Source of the DNA: Subtercola frigoramans
Lineage (GTDB): Bacteria; Actinomycetota; Actinomycetes; Actinomycetales; Microbacteriaceae
Direction of reading: 5' to 3'
Assembly: GCF_016907385.1 (NCBI RefSeq)
Contig: NZ_JAFBBU010000001.1
Span: 2,852,001 to 2,916,000, forward strand
DNA length: 64,000 bases
Shown here: piece after piece, positions 34,867 through 44,284 of the stretch
Layout of the letters: every line of letters begins with the position of its first letter
How positions within the stretch are numbered: the first letter of the stretch is position 1
Position numbers and translations under genes: made by a program
The notes under the pieces: generated by a model
Databases searched by the model: none
The model's input: the letters and a program-made list of their open reading frames with translations, nothing else
Told to the model about the DNA's origin: nothing

Positions 34867-35262
34867 ATGCAGCTACTCGGGGTTCACCACATTGCCGTCA
34901 TCGCCAGCGACTACGAAGCGTCGAAGGCTTTCTACACGGATGTCGTGGGCTTCACGCTCGAAGCGGAGTACTTTCGGGCAGAACGCGACTCCTGGATGGG
35001 CAAGCTCGCTCTGAACGGCACCTACATCCTCGAACTGTTCAGCTTCGGCGGCACGCCCGGGCCACCCGCGCGGCCCAGCAACCCGGAGGCCCTCGGCCTC
35101 CGGCACCTCGCGTTTGCCGTCACTGACGTCTACGCCGCCCACGCCGAGCTGTTGGCGCAAGGAATCACTGTCGAAGAACTGCGCATCGACCCGAACACTC
35201 TGAAGAAGATGTTCTTCTTTCGAGACCCGGATGACCTGCCGCTCGAGATCTACGAAGCCTGA
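34867..35262 (+). CDS. VOC family protein, GloA2/YaeR-like
   Basis: A 131-residue single-domain glyoxalase/bleomycin-resistance-fold protein. It begins LGVHHIAVIASDYEASKAFY and has the metal-ligand pattern His (HHIA), Glu (ILELF), His (LRHLAFAV) and Glu (PLEIYE), so metal binding is expected. Its length and motifs resemble the GloA2/SMU1112c-type subgroup of unclear substrate. It follows the DHA2 exporter closely and may share its transcript. Confidence 0.82.
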   Translation: MQLLGVHHIAVIASDYEASKAFYTDVVGFTLEAEYFRAERDSWMGKLALNGTYILELFSFGGTPGPPARPSNPEALGLRHLAFAVTDVYAAHAELLAQGITVEELRIDPNTLKKMFFFRDPDDLPLEIYEA

Positions 35263-35316
35263 TGTGGTTGCCTGTAATCAGGCTCCCCTGTGTGGGGTGG
35301 CCCGACCACCGATCGT

Positions 35317-36312
35317 CTAGCGGCCGAGGGCTGCTGCGATGAGCGGCTGCGCAGTGTCGGCGAAGAAGTCCATGCCCTTGTAGTTGAGGTGGAGCGACGC
35401 GGGGTCGATCACCGGAACGCCGGTCGAGGTCAGGGTGGCGTTCACGCCATTGACGTACGGGTGGCGAACACAGAGGCTGTCGTCGCTTGACTCCTCGAAC
35501 GTCGGAACGTAGGTGAAGCCGGCGTTGGTGGCCTCTGTCCTGATGGCATTGGCGAACAGAGTCTCGACGCCGTGCAGGAACGGAGTGTCACTGGTGGTGA
35601 ACGGGTAGCTGTTCGCCGTGGTGAGGGGCGAGAAACACGTGGGAGTCGGCGCAGACGGCGCGATCGTCGGGAAGCCGAGCACGAACACCTTGGCGTTCGG
35701 CGCTGCCGCCCTGATGGCGGCGTAGGTCGCGCGGAGGTCGGGAATGACGCTGAAGTTGACGACGTTCGCGAAGTTGGTGTGCGCGTAGGCGAAGTACGAC
35801 TGGCAGTTCGGGAACGCCGAGAGCGGGGGAAGCACGAGCGGCCCGGTCGGTGACTTGGCGGCGCAGACGGCGGCGATGTCAGTGAACTTGAGACCGTTGC
35901 CACCGACCGTGATGGTGACGAGGTCAGTGCTCGCGCTCAGCGCGGAGGTCTGGATGGGAACAGTGCTGCCGCCGGCCAGGGTCTCCGGCGTCTTCCAGAT
36001 ATTGTCGGCTGCAGCCCCGTCGCAGCTCACGTCGGTGAGCTTGAGCTTCAGGTTGTTCGCGATGTGGTTCGCGTAGTTGTTGCTCGAGCGGGCACAGCCG
36101 GCGGGGCCGGTGAAGTTCTTCAGCCCGAGACCCGACGAGTACGAGTCACCGAGGGCGACGTAGTTCACGATCGTCTTGTTTGACTTGGCAGAGAGCGGGG
36201 CTGCGGAGGCGGAACCCGCGGCACCGACAGCGAAGAGCGAGGCAACCGCCACCGCTGCGAGAACGGTGATCGCCCTGGTGGTTTTTCGGGAGCGGAATCG
36301 GGTGAGCTTCAT
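35317..36312 (-). CDS. Secreted SGNH/GDSL hydrolase
   Basis: A 331-residue exported esterase or lipase. A basic start and hydrophobic segment (AVTVLAAVAVASLFAVGAAG type) ending near ASA forms a signal peptide of about 37 residues. The SGNH blocks are GDSYSSG (nucleophile Ser), GGNG, and SLHLNYKG (His; preceding Asp in DPAS). Many Cys are paired in mature actinobacterial enzymes; several are visible here (CARSS, CDGAA, CAAKS, CQSYF). The ATG has GGAAGG upstream. A 12-bp palindrome lies about 95 bases upstream. Confidence 0.88.
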   Translation of the reverse strand: MKLTRFRSRKTTRAITVLAAVAVASLFAVGAAGSASAAPLSAKSNKTIVNYVALGDSYSSGLGLKNFTGPAGCARSSNNYANHIANNLKLKLTDVSCDGAAADNIWKTPETLAGGSTVPIQTSALSASTDLVTITVGGNGLKFTDIAAVCAAKSPTGPLVLPPLSAFPNCQSYFAYAHTNFANVVNFSVIPDLRATYAAIRAAAPNAKVFVLGFPTIAPSAPTPTCFSPLTTANSYPFTTSDTPFLHGVETLFANAIRTEATNAGFTYVPTFEESSDDSLCVRHPYVNGVNATLTSTGVPVIDPASLHLNYKGMDFFADTAQPLIAAALGR

Positions 36313-36406
36313 GACATACCTTCCGGGCTGCGGGTATCGTCAGCCAACACTGCGTTGTTGAATAGAGGCGTACTGGGGTAGCGCGAGTCCGGCTTGTCAG
36401 CGAACG

Positions 36407-36418
36407 CTCAAGCTTGAG
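36407..36418. promoter_or_regulatory. Perfect 12-bp palindrome upstream of the SGNH hydrolase gene
   Basis: CTCAAGCTTGAG in the 209-base gap 36313-36521, about 95 bases before the hydrolase ATG and roughly the same distance beyond the stop of the neighbouring MFS gene. Candidate operator; no adjacent regulator identifies its protein. Nothing else is recognisable in the gap. Confidence 0.35.
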
Positions 36419-36521
36419 AGAACCCTATCGACAAACTGACCGTTGACCCTGAATTAATCGGGTGGAACCCGCAGAAACACGGGTCAGAACGACGATTTCG
36501 GCCATTTGTCCCCCGCTTGGG

Positions 36522-38030
36522 TTACACCGCCAGGGCCCCTGAATCGACTCCCGCTTGGCGCTCCGCGTGGGCGCCAGAGCGGCCCGCCGGCAGGAGCAGC
36601 CCGAAGAGCGCTGCAAGCGCCAGGGCCGACGCGCCCACGAGCACCGCCGGAACGGCGGCATCCACGTAGCCCGTCGGCGTCAGCTCGCCACCGTGACCGG
36701 TGAACACTGCCGTGAGCACCGCGATGCCGAGGGCCACCCCGATCTCACGCACGGTCGAGTTGGTGCCCGATGCTTTCGCCTGGTCGGCGGGTGCCATGTT
36801 CAGCAGAACAGCAGATGAACTCGGTGCGAACACCAGTCCCATGCCGATTCCTGTGAGCAGGAACGGGCCGACCATGCTGCCGTACGAGGCCGTCGGCGAC
36901 AGGATGGCCGCGAGCCAGAAGATGCCCACCGACTGCAGGGCGAGGCCTGCGACGATCAGGATGCGCGTGCCCACTCGAGGCGTGATGAACCCGGTGAGCG
37001 GCGCGATCACGAGGGGTGCCATGGTCCACGGCATCGTCATGAGCCCGGCCTCGAGCGGCGAGTGCCCCTGCACGATCTGCAGGAACTGGATCAGGATGAA
37101 GATCGAGCCGAAAATACCGAAGCTGAAAGTGATGCCGATGATGTTCGCCACCGTGAAGCTTCGGTCACGGAACAGTCGCAGTGGCAGCAGGGGCGCGGGG
37201 GTTCGCGACTCCCACAGCACGAAGGCCACCAGCAGCACGGCGCCCGGCGCGATCGACCCTGCCACCTCGAGACTGCCCCAGCCGGCGTCGTTGCCGCGAA
37301 CGATTCCGTACACCACACCCAGCACGCCGAGCCCCACCAGAACGAGCCCGAGGAAATCGGCACGAACGCGGGCTCCGAAGGTGTTGGGCAGCGCGAACAA
37401 CGCGAGAGGAATCGACAGGATGCCCACCGGCACATTGATCCAGAAGATGGCCTGCCAGCTCCAGCCCTCGATGACGGCCCCGCCGATCAGCGGGCCGAGC
37501 GCGACCCCGAGTCCCGAGATGCCGCCCCAGATGCCGATGGCAAGGGGGCGGAGGCGCGTACTCACTGAGCCGACGAGCAGCGTCAGCGAGAGCGGCATGA
37601 GCGCTGCAGCACCGACACCCTGGAACGCGCGGCCGACGATGAGCATCCACGGCTCTGTGCTCAGAGCAGAGAAAGCCGAGGCCAGCGTGAAGAGGGCAAT
37701 GCCGAACACGAAGACCCTGCGGCGCCCGAGGCGGTCGCCCAGCGCGACGGCCATCAGCATGAAGGTCGCGAACGAGAGCGTGTAGGCGTTGATGAACCAC
37801 TGAAGCTCCGTGATCGACGCGTCGAGGCTGACCCGGATGACCGGCAGCGCACTGGTCATGATCAGGTTGTCGAGCGTGGCCATGAACATGGGTACGCTCG
37901 CGGCGACGATGGCGAGCCAGATGGGGATGCGGCGGCGGTGCACCACGGCGGGGTCGACAGGATCACCCGGCTCGGAGAGGGAGCGCGCGGTCGTGAGTTG
38001 CTCGCTGGTGGGCGGGAATGCGGTGGTCAT
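36522..38030 (-). CDS. MFS transporter, DHA2 multidrug efflux type
   Basis: A 502-residue exporter with about 14 transmembrane helices and the DHA2 signatures MFMATLDNLIMTSALPVIR and ALGDRLGRRRVFVFG (motif A). The cytoplasmic N-terminus is about 35 residues. The gene is transcribed divergently from a TetR regulator with palindromic sites in the 123-base gap, the standard arrangement for a drug-inducible efflux pump repressed by its neighbour. Confidence 0.9.
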   Translation of the reverse strand: MTTAFPPTSEQLTTARSLSEPGDPVDPAVVHRRRIPIWLAIVAASVPMFMATLDNLIMTSALPVIRVSLDASITELQWFINAYTLSFATFMLMAVALGDRLGRRRVFVFGIALFTLASAFSALSTEPWMLIVGRAFQGVGAAALMPLSLTLLVGSVSTRLRPLAIGIWGGISGLGVALGPLIGGAVIEGWSWQAIFWINVPVGILSIPLALFALPNTFGARVRADFLGLVLVGLGVLGVVYGIVRGNDAGWGSLEVAGSIAPGAVLLVAFVLWESRTPAPLLPLRLFRDRSFTVANIIGITFSFGIFGSIFILIQFLQIVQGHSPLEAGLMTMPWTMAPLVIAPLTGFITPRVGTRILIVAGLALQSVGIFWLAAILSPTASYGSMVGPFLLTGIGMGLVFAPSSSAVLLNMAPADQAKASGTNSTVREIGVALGIAVLTAVFTGHGGELTPTGYVDAAVPAVLVGASALALAALFGLLLPAGRSGAHAERQAGVDSGALAV

Positions 38031-38099
38031 GATCGTCTCGATTCATCGGGAAGACGGAGAAATACAGGAGAAGGCACAGGAAGAAACGGTGGTGAAACA

Positions 38100-38123
38100 C
38101 TAGGTAATCGCGCGATAACTTAG
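38100..38123. promoter_or_regulatory. 24-bp imperfect palindrome, candidate TetR operator
   Basis: The block from CTAGGTAATCGC to its mirror ACTTAG matches its own reverse complement at 20 of 24 positions, with a perfect ATCGCGCGAT core at 38107-38116. It lies between the divergent MFS and TetR starts. Confidence 0.65.
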
Positions 38124-38129
38124 ACTTTA

Positions 38130-38145
38130 GTTATCAACTGATACC
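38130..38145. promoter_or_regulatory. Second palindrome, next to the tetR start
   Basis: GTTATCA-AC-TGATACC has 6 of 7 complementary positions and ends nine bases before the TetR ATG. Binding here would repress tetR itself. Confidence 0.5.
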
Positions 38146-38153
38146 ATGTCAAC

Positions 38154-38816
38154 ATGACAGTTTCTGCGAATCCCTCGGCAAAGCAGCCGGCGGGTTCTCC
38201 CAGCGTGACGACGACGCGAATGAAGGCCGGCGAGCGCCGCGAACAGATCCTCAGGGCAGCGACAGAGACGTTCGGCAAGTACGGCTACTACGGCTCGAGT
38301 ACGGCGCAGGTCGCCGCGGCCGCCGGCGTCAGCCAGCCCTACGTCGTACGCACCTTCGGCAGCAAGGAACAGCTGTTCCTCGAGGTCATCCAGCGCGCAC
38401 TCACGCTGCTCATGAACGCGTTCAGGGACGCCGTCGCCGACACCGCCTCACCCATACCGCTCGACAACCGCCTGGGCCTGGCGTATGTGAACCAACTTTC
38501 GGAGCACGGCACCCTGCTGTCGCTGATGCACGGATTCATTCTCGGCCGCGAACCCGTCATCGGCACGGCCGGGCGGGCCGGATTCATGGAGGTCTACCGG
38601 TACCTGCGCGACGAAGCGGGATTCAGCGTTCCGGAGGTGCAGAACTTCCTGGCGCAGGGCATGCTGATCAACACCATGATCGGGCTGCGCATGACCGACG
38701 ATTTCGAGACAGACGTCGACGTCAGAGAATTGATGGAGTGCGCCTTCCCCAACAAGCTCGACCTCGTGCGAGCGGTCGCGGCCGCCGATTCGCTCGACAC
38801 TTCCGACAGCGAATAG
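38154..38816 (+). CDS. TetR/AcrR family transcriptional regulator
   Basis: A 220-residue regulator. The N-terminal helix-turn-helix (about residues 25-70) contains TFGKYGYYGSSTAQVAAAAGVSQ and YVVRTFGSKEQLFLEV, the TetR signature; the rest is the helical ligand domain. It very probably represses the divergent DHA2 exporter and itself through the two palindromes in the shared promoter region. Ligand unknown. Confidence 0.9.
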   Translation: MTVSANPSAKQPAGSPSVTTTRMKAGERREQILRAATETFGKYGYYGSSTAQVAAAAGVSQPYVVRTFGSKEQLFLEVIQRALTLLMNAFRDAVADTASPIPLDNRLGLAYVNQLSEHGTLLSLMHGFILGREPVIGTAGRAGFMEVYRYLRDEAGFSVPEVQNFLAQGMLINTMIGLRMTDDFETDVDVRELMECAFPNKLDLVRAVAAADSLDTSDSE

Positions 38817-38998
38817 AGCAAGAGTGGCCAGCGTCATCCTGAGGCGCGTCATCCTGAAGGTGTACGGCGGGGATGGTCCGCAGGACTGATTCGCGGGAGA
38901 TCATCGGCCTGTAGCGTTGGGCGAGCGCCTGTGTGTGCCGTGAGCCGTGAGCCTGCTCCGCGGTCGCAGTGCCTCGAGCGAAACGGATACCCCCCTCC

Positions 38999-39835
38999 AT
39001 GAACATCATCCAGGCGATCATCCTCGGCATCGTCGAGGGAATCACTGAGTTCCTGCCCATTTCGAGCACCGGGCACCTCACGATCTTCGAGAAGCTCTTC
39101 GGAATGCAGATCGACGATGCCGGCGTGACGGCCTTCACCGCGATCATCCAGGTCGGTGCCATCGTCGCGGTCTTCGTGTACTTTCGCAAGGACATCGCGC
39201 GGCTGTTCCTGGCATGGATTCGCGGGCTCTTCAATGCCGAAGCCCGCGCCGACCACGACTACCGCTTCGCCTGGTACATCATCATCGGCTCGATCCCCAT
39301 CGGCATCATCGGATTCGCCGCCAAGGGCTTCATCGCCGGTGGGCTCCGCAACCTCTGGGTGGTCGTCGCAGCACTGCTGCTCTGGAGCATCGTGATGTAC
39401 GTGGCCGAGCGAGTGGGCAAGCAGCTGAAAGACGAGAAGTCACTCACTGTGAAGTCGGCGCTCATCATCGGTCTCATGCAGTGCATCGCCCTGATTCCCG
39501 GGGTCTCCCGTTCAGGCGCGACCATCAGCGCGGGGCTCTTCCAGGGCTTCAACCGGGTCGCGGCCACGCGGATCTCGTTCTTCCTCTCCATCCCCGCACT
39601 CACGGCCGCAGGCGCCTACGAAGCAGCGACGAGCGCCAGTGATGTGAGCGCCTCGGTCGGCTGGGTGCCCACAATCGTGGCGACCGTCGTCAGCTTCCTC
39701 GTCGCCTACGTCGCCATTGCGTGGTTGCTGCGGCTCGTCGCCAAACACCCGATCACGGTCTTCATCTGGTACCGCATCGCCCTCGCCGTGGTCGTGTCGG
39801 CCCTCATCGTGACCGGCGTGATCTCAGCGACCTGA
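38999..39835 (+). CDS. uppP: Undecaprenyl-diphosphatase (bacitracin resistance type)
   Basis: A 278-residue membrane enzyme of the BacA/UppP family that dephosphorylates undecaprenyl pyrophosphate to recycle the cell-wall lipid carrier. Both conserved active-site regions are present: EGITEFLPISSTGHL at the N-terminus and PGVSRSGATIS in the middle, with about eight membrane helices. I start it at the ATG at 38999 (MNIIQAIILG), the usual N-terminus; an upstream frame adds ten non-conserved residues. The 182-base gap before it has no recognisable element. Confidence 0.95.
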   Translation: MNIIQAIILGIVEGITEFLPISSTGHLTIFEKLFGMQIDDAGVTAFTAIIQVGAIVAVFVYFRKDIARLFLAWIRGLFNAEARADHDYRFAWYIIIGSIPIGIIGFAAKGFIAGGLRNLWVVVAALLLWSIVMYVAERVGKQLKDEKSLTVKSALIIGLMQCIALIPGVSRSGATISAGLFQGFNRVAATRISFFLSIPALTAAGAYEAATSASDVSASVGWVPTIVATVVSFLVAYVAIAWLLRLVAKHPITVFIWYRIALAVVVSALIVTGVISAT

Positions 39836-39846
39836 CATCCGCGGCG

Positions 39847-41223
39847 TCACCCGGTGAGGACCTCCGCGCCGGCGAGGTACTGTGCACCTGGATGATCGTG
39901 GGGCAGGCGCTTCTGGCCGGCACCGAAGATCCGTTCCCTCAGTGTCGTTCCAGCTGATGCCGGTGGCGCGATGAGCCCGCGCTCCCGCATCACCGGCATC
40001 AGCAGGTCGATGAAGTCGTCGTAGGTTCCGTCAGGACCCGGCTGTACCAGGAATCCGTCGGCGCCGGTCTGGGCGATCACGGCCTTCGCCTGGTCGACGA
40101 CCTGGGCGGGAGTGCCGATGAAGGGCTGGCCCATGACGCCGTTGCGGCGGAACTCCTCGAGGATCTCCCTCACTGTCGGTGCGGGCTTGCCGTTCTCCCC
40201 GGCGAACCGCTCGACGTTGGTGCGGCCCTGCTCGGTCTTCACCGTGGAGAGGGGCTTGTCGAGCTCCATCGACAGCAAGTCGAGACCGGTGAAGAACGCG
40301 TAGGCAGCGGCGGCTCCCTCGAGGGTGTTGAATCCGATCATCCGTTCTCTTAGCGCGAGTGCTTCTTCTTCGGTTTCGGCGGTGATGAAGGTACCCGCAA
40401 TGAGGAACTTGATCGCATCGGGAGCACGTCCGTGCGAGACGGCCCTGGCCCGCAGGTCGGCGATCTGCTCGGCCATCATGTCGGGTTCGGCAGCCAGGAA
40501 GACCGCCTCTGCGTAGCGCGATGCAAGGTCGCGGCCCTTCGTCGAGGTGCCGGCCTGAAAGAGCACCGGGGTGCGCTGCGGTGACGGCGGCACTGTGAGG
40601 AGACCATGGGCCTGGAAGTACGGGCCGTCGTGTTCGATCTCGTGCACCATCGATGGGTCTGCGTAGACGTTGTTCTCTTTGTCGACTTTGAGTGCGCCGT
40701 CTTCCCAGGAGCCCTGCCACAACTTCATCGCGAGCTGAAGGTGATCTTCGGCCAGTGCGTACCGCTCGTCATGCGGGATCATCTTCTCGCCGAAGAGTTT
40801 GGCCGAGGAGTTCTGGCCAGCTCCGGTGACGACATTCCAGCCGATGCGGCCCTTGGAGAGGTGGTCGAGCGTGGCGAACCTCTTTGCGAGAGCCTGCGGC
40901 TTCTCGATGGTCGTCGAGGAGGTGACGACGAGCCCCAGTTTTGTGGTCACCGCGGCGAGTGCTGAGAGCAGGGTCACCGGGTCTGCCTTCGGAAACAGCA
41001 GCGCCTCCTTGATGGCGACATCGATGACCTGGCCATTCATGATCGGGTAGGCGTAGTCGTCGGCGAAGAACAGGAAGTCGACTCCGGCCTCGTCGAGACG
41101 CATCGCCATGGTGATCCAGTGGTCGAGGTCGAGAAACTCGGTCGAGGTATTGCCGGGCAGGCGCCAGGCGCCACCGAGGCCCATGGCCTGGAACATGCCG
41201 AGCATGATGGTCTTGTCTGTCAT
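39847..41223 (-). CDS. LLM-class flavin monooxygenase, NtaA/SnaA/DszA type
   Basis: About 458 residues from the ATG at 41223, which has GGGAG upstream; the frame continues to 41355 but without support. It is a bacterial-luciferase-fold FMNH2-dependent monooxygenase of the nitrilotriacetate/pristinamycin/DBT-sulfone subgroup, recognised from WITMAMRLDEAGVDFLFFADD, SSTTIEKPQALAKRFATLDHLSKGRIGWNVVTG and the QAGTSTKGRDLASRYAE segment. It needs a separate flavin reductase, which is not adjacent. Divergent from an FAD-dependent oxidoreductase. Substrate unknown; one of three LLM proteins in the window. Confidence 0.87.
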   Translation of the reverse strand: MTDKTIMLGMFQAMGLGGAWRLPGNTSTEFLDLDHWITMAMRLDEAGVDFLFFADDYAYPIMNGQVIDVAIKEALLFPKADPVTLLSALAAVTTKLGLVVTSSTTIEKPQALAKRFATLDHLSKGRIGWNVVTGAGQNSSAKLFGEKMIPHDERYALAEDHLQLAMKLWQGSWEDGALKVDKENNVYADPSMVHEIEHDGPYFQAHGLLTVPPSPQRTPVLFQAGTSTKGRDLASRYAEAVFLAAEPDMMAEQIADLRARAVSHGRAPDAIKFLIAGTFITAETEEEALALRERMIGFNTLEGAAAAYAFFTGLDLLSMELDKPLSTVKTEQGRTNVERFAGENGKPAPTVREILEEFRRNGVMGQPFIGTPAQVVDQAKAVIAQTGADGFLVQPGPDGTYDDFIDLLMPVMRERGLIAPPASAGTTLRERIFGAGQKRLPHDHPGAQYLAGAEVLTG

Positions 41224-41324
41224 GGAGAACTCCCACCGGCGAAGAAAGTGAACTGTTTGGTACAACATACGCTCTGAGTATTTCGGCGGCGTTTCGGCGA
41301 AGGGTTCCTGCGTAGATTGGTGGG

Positions 41325-42443
41325 GTGAGCCAACCCGACGAGATCCGGACGACAACGGTGAAAGATGTCGACGTCGTCGTTATCGGCGCAGGGCAGGCCG
41401 GACTCTCGGCCGGATACCATCTGAGACGGCGCGGGTTCGACACGTCTGACTTCGTCATTCTCGACTCTGAAGACGCTGCCGGTGGAGCCTGGCGACATCG
41501 CTGGCATTCCCTCCGGATGGCGACCGTCAATGGCATCTACGACCTGCCCGGAATGCAGAAGCCCCCTTTCGCCCCACTCGAGCCAGCTGCAGAGGTCTTG
41601 CCCCGGTACTTCGCCGAGTACGAACGCGCGCAGCAGCTGCCGATCATCCGGCCCGTCACTGTCTCGTCGGTTCGACGTGCCGACAAAGACCCGGGCGGGC
41701 GGCTGGTGGTCGAGACGCGTGTTCCGGATGCCGATGGGAACGGGAGTGCACTCTGGCGCACCCGTGCCGTGATCAACGCGACCGGAACCTGGACGAAGCC
41801 CTTCTGGCCGAGCTATCCGGGTCGTTTCGACTTCACTGGTCGCCAGTTGCACGTGGCCCAGTACGTCTCCGCGCAGGAATTCGCGGGCCTCCACGTTGCG
41901 GTGGTCGGCGGCGGAATCTCTGCCGTGCAGCTGCTCGACGAGATCTCGCTGGTGACGACGACAAGCTGGTTCACCCGGCGCGAACCGATCTGGCGCGACG
42001 CCGAGTTCGATTCACGGGCCGGCCACGACGCCGTCGCCCTGGTCGAAAGTCGGGTTCGCGAAGGGCTCCCGCCGCAGAGCGTGGTGTCGGTCACCGGGCT
42101 CATCTGGACACCCTCGCTGCGGGCGGCAGCAGAACGCGGGGTGCTCGACCGGCAGCCGATGTTCACGCGGATGGAACCGACCGGTGTGCGCATGGCCGAC
42201 GGCACATTCCTCGCGGTCGACGTGATCCTGTGGGCGACCGGGTTCCGCCCGGCGCTGGACCACCTCGCGCCGCTGAAACTCCGCAACCACAGTGGCGGAA
42301 TCGAGATGGACGGCACGGCCGTCGCCGCCGAACCGCGGGTGCACTTGATCGGCTATGGCCCGTCGGCGTCGACCGTCGGAGCCAACCGCGCGGGCAGGGA
42401 GGCCGTCACCCGTCTGACGCAGACGATTCTGCACCGCCCCTAG
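41325..42443 (+). CDS. FAD/NAD(P)-dependent oxidoreductase, flavin-containing monooxygenase-like
   Basis: A 372-residue flavoprotein with two dinucleotide-binding folds: VVIGAGQAGLSAGYHL (FAD, from residue 14) and VAVVGGGISAVQLLDE (NADPH, near 190). A terminal ATG-type motif is seen as ILWATGFRPALDHL. This is the layout of class B or YUCCA/CzcO-like monooxygenases. It starts with GTG at 41325, divergent from the LLM monooxygenase with about 100 bases between. The pair may act in the same pathway, but no substrate can be assigned. Confidence 0.83.
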   Translation: MSQPDEIRTTTVKDVDVVVIGAGQAGLSAGYHLRRRGFDTSDFVILDSEDAAGGAWRHRWHSLRMATVNGIYDLPGMQKPPFAPLEPAAEVLPRYFAEYERAQQLPIIRPVTVSSVRRADKDPGGRLVVETRVPDADGNGSALWRTRAVINATGTWTKPFWPSYPGRFDFTGRQLHVAQYVSAQEFAGLHVAVVGGGISAVQLLDEISLVTTTSWFTRREPIWRDAEFDSRAGHDAVALVESRVREGLPPQSVVSVTGLIWTPSLRAAAERGVLDRQPMFTRMEPTGVRMADGTFLAVDVILWATGFRPALDHLAPLKLRNHSGGIEMDGTAVAAEPRVHLIGYGPSASTVGANRAGREAVTRLTQTILHRP

Positions 42444-42455
42444 CGAGCCAGCTCG

Positions 42456-43106
42456 TCAGACGGCGCCGTCGATCCGATCATCCGATGCGTGCTCTGAACT
42501 CTCGAACCACTCCTCGGGGATGACTCCCGAACTGCCAACCAGGTAGTACAGTGCGAGCGCGATGAGCCCCACCATCATGACGATCGGCGAGAACAGGCCG
42601 ACGACGGTTGCGACGGGATAGAGCACCAGCCCCACGCCGAAGCGCCGCAGGGCAATCCGCCTGCTGCGCTGGTCGATGTTCTGCCTGATCAGATCCCTGC
42701 TGAAGATGCGCTGCAACAGCAGAGTGAAGCACACACTCATGGCGAACGAGACGGAGCCGTAGAGAATCACGGCAACTCGGGCATCCTCACCGCCGTCCTG
42801 GATGAACTCGGCGAGCGTCGACGTGGTGAAGGGAATCGTGCTGACGAAGAGCAACAGCAGCAGGTTGTAGAGCATCGTGAGGCGATCGACCTCGACCACC
42901 CGGCGGAACATCATGTGATGGTTGACCCAGATGGTGCCGATCACGAAGAAACTCAGAACATAGGCGAGGAACGACGGCCACTCCTCGACGAGCTGCTGGC
43001 CGAGCGGAACGCCGGTGGATGCGCTGGTGTGCAGATCGAGCACGAGCAGCGTGATTGCGACCGCCATGACGCCGTCGCTGAAGGCCTCGAGTCTCGCTTT
43101 TCCCAC
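42456..43106 (-). CDS. TMEM175 family potassium channel-like protein (DUF1211)
   Basis: A 216-residue integral membrane protein. The N-terminus contains KARLEAFSDGVMAVAITLLVLDL, matching the (R/K)xxxFSDG pattern of the first helix in TMEM175 channels, where that helix lines the pore. About six hydrophobic helices follow, and IGTIWVNHHMMFRRV is another family signature. Bacterial TMEM175 proteins form tetrameric K+-leak channels. Single gene, convergent with the flavin monooxygenase. Confidence 0.87.
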   Translation of the reverse strand: MGKARLEAFSDGVMAVAITLLVLDLHTSASTGVPLGQQLVEEWPSFLAYVLSFFVIGTIWVNHHMMFRRVVEVDRLTMLYNLLLLLFVSTIPFTTSTLAEFIQDGGEDARVAVILYGSVSFAMSVCFTLLLQRIFSRDLIRQNIDQRSRRIALRRFGVGLVLYPVATVVGLFSPIVMMVGLIALALYYLVGSSGVIPEEWFESSEHASDDRIDGAV

Positions 43107-43190
43107 GGCAACAGCGTAAAGCTCTGGCTGGGAACGGTCCAGCGTTTCACGTGAACCGTCGGGGCTGGCCCATCTATGGGCTCTCTGGCG

Positions 43191-44222
43191 CTATCGGCTC
43201 TGTGGCGACCAGCCCAGCAGCGGGCCGAGCGAACCGGCGATGTCGGTGAGAATCTGCAGGTAGTCCGCCTGCCCGAAGGTGAAGGGCAGCGCGAACACCA
43301 CCTCGTCGACCGCCTGGTAGCCTGCGTGGGCCGTCAACGCCTCGGCGATGACCTCGGAGGGGCCGACCAGGTCGGGGGCGAAGAGCAATCTGCCGGGCCC
43401 CTGAGGCGTGCGCGTTCGTGCGAAGCGGCTTTCTGCGTAAGCGTGGTACTTTGCCGCCTGCTCGCTCGTAGCGGTGTCGGTCGGAATGACGACGAGCCCC
43501 TGCGACGCCCGAGCGCTCGCGCCGAGCGGGTGGTGTTCGCGAAAGGTGTCGATCAGCGAACGCTGGATGCGGGCGAAGTCGTTGTCGTCGTTCTCCTGAG
43601 CTCGCACCACACTGCTGCTCAGCAGGCTGAGACCCTGGTCGCCGGCCCACGCGGCCGAGGAGAGACTGCCCGCGCCATACCAGACCCGGTCGATCAGGCC
43701 CGGCGAGTGCGGCTGGATGATCGGCGAATACTCCTCGATACCCTCCGTTCCCTCAAAGGTGCTCATCGTGTCGCCACGCAGTGCCGCAAGCAACCGGGTG
43801 GCGCGCTCGTAGCCGAAGTCTTCCGTTTCTGAGGAATCCGGGTAGAGGGCCGCTTTGACGTCGTCGAAATGCGTCGGCGATCCCGTGCTGATGCCCGGGT
43901 TCAGTCTCCCGTGCGAGAGCACATCGACCGTCGCGAGGTCTTCGGCCAGCCGGAACGGGTTCTCGAAACCGAGGGGAGTCACGGCGGTGCCCAGTTCGAT
44001 GTGCCTGGTTCGCTGGCTTGCCGCGGCGAGCACCGCGACCGGCGATGAGATGCCGTATTGCAGGTGCCTGTTGCGAAGCCACGCGCTGTCGAACCCCAGC
44101 TGCTCGCCGAATTCGATGAGCCGCAAGGTGTTCTCATGCCCGGTGAACGGGTCGTTCTCGTCGAAGGTGCCGATGGTCAGGAAGCCGAGCTTCGAAAGGG
44201 GCCGACCGCTGATCTCGCTCAT
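43191..44222 (-). CDS. LLM-class flavin-dependent oxidoreductase
   Basis: About 343 residues from the ATG at 44222; a TTG two codons upstream is also in frame. A luciferase-like monooxygenase with LGFLTIGTFDE at the N-terminus, FGEQLGFDSAWLRNRH, SQRTRHIELGTAVTPLGFENPFRLAEDLATVDVLSHGRL and the LFAPDLVGPSEVIAEAL segment near the end. These support a TIM-barrel FMN or F420 enzyme. It is divergent from a deazaflavin-type nitroreductase-fold gene with about 60 bases between; a shared F420-dependent role is possible. Confidence 0.83.
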   Translation of the reverse strand: MSEISGRPLSKLGFLTIGTFDENDPFTGHENTLRLIEFGEQLGFDSAWLRNRHLQYGISSPVAVLAAASQRTRHIELGTAVTPLGFENPFRLAEDLATVDVLSHGRLNPGISTGSPTHFDDVKAALYPDSSETEDFGYERATRLLAALRGDTMSTFEGTEGIEEYSPIIQPHSPGLIDRVWYGAGSLSSAAWAGDQGLSLLSSSVVRAQENDDNDFARIQRSLIDTFREHHPLGASARASQGLVVIPTDTATSEQAAKYHAYAESRFARTRTPQGPGRLLFAPDLVGPSEVIAEALTAHAGYQAVDEVVFALPFTFGQADYLQILTDIAGSLGPLLGWSPQSR

Positions 44223-44284
44223 GGTCAATCACACTATCGCCGTTGGCTGTGGCCCCACGCGCACCAACGTCATACGCTGAAACC

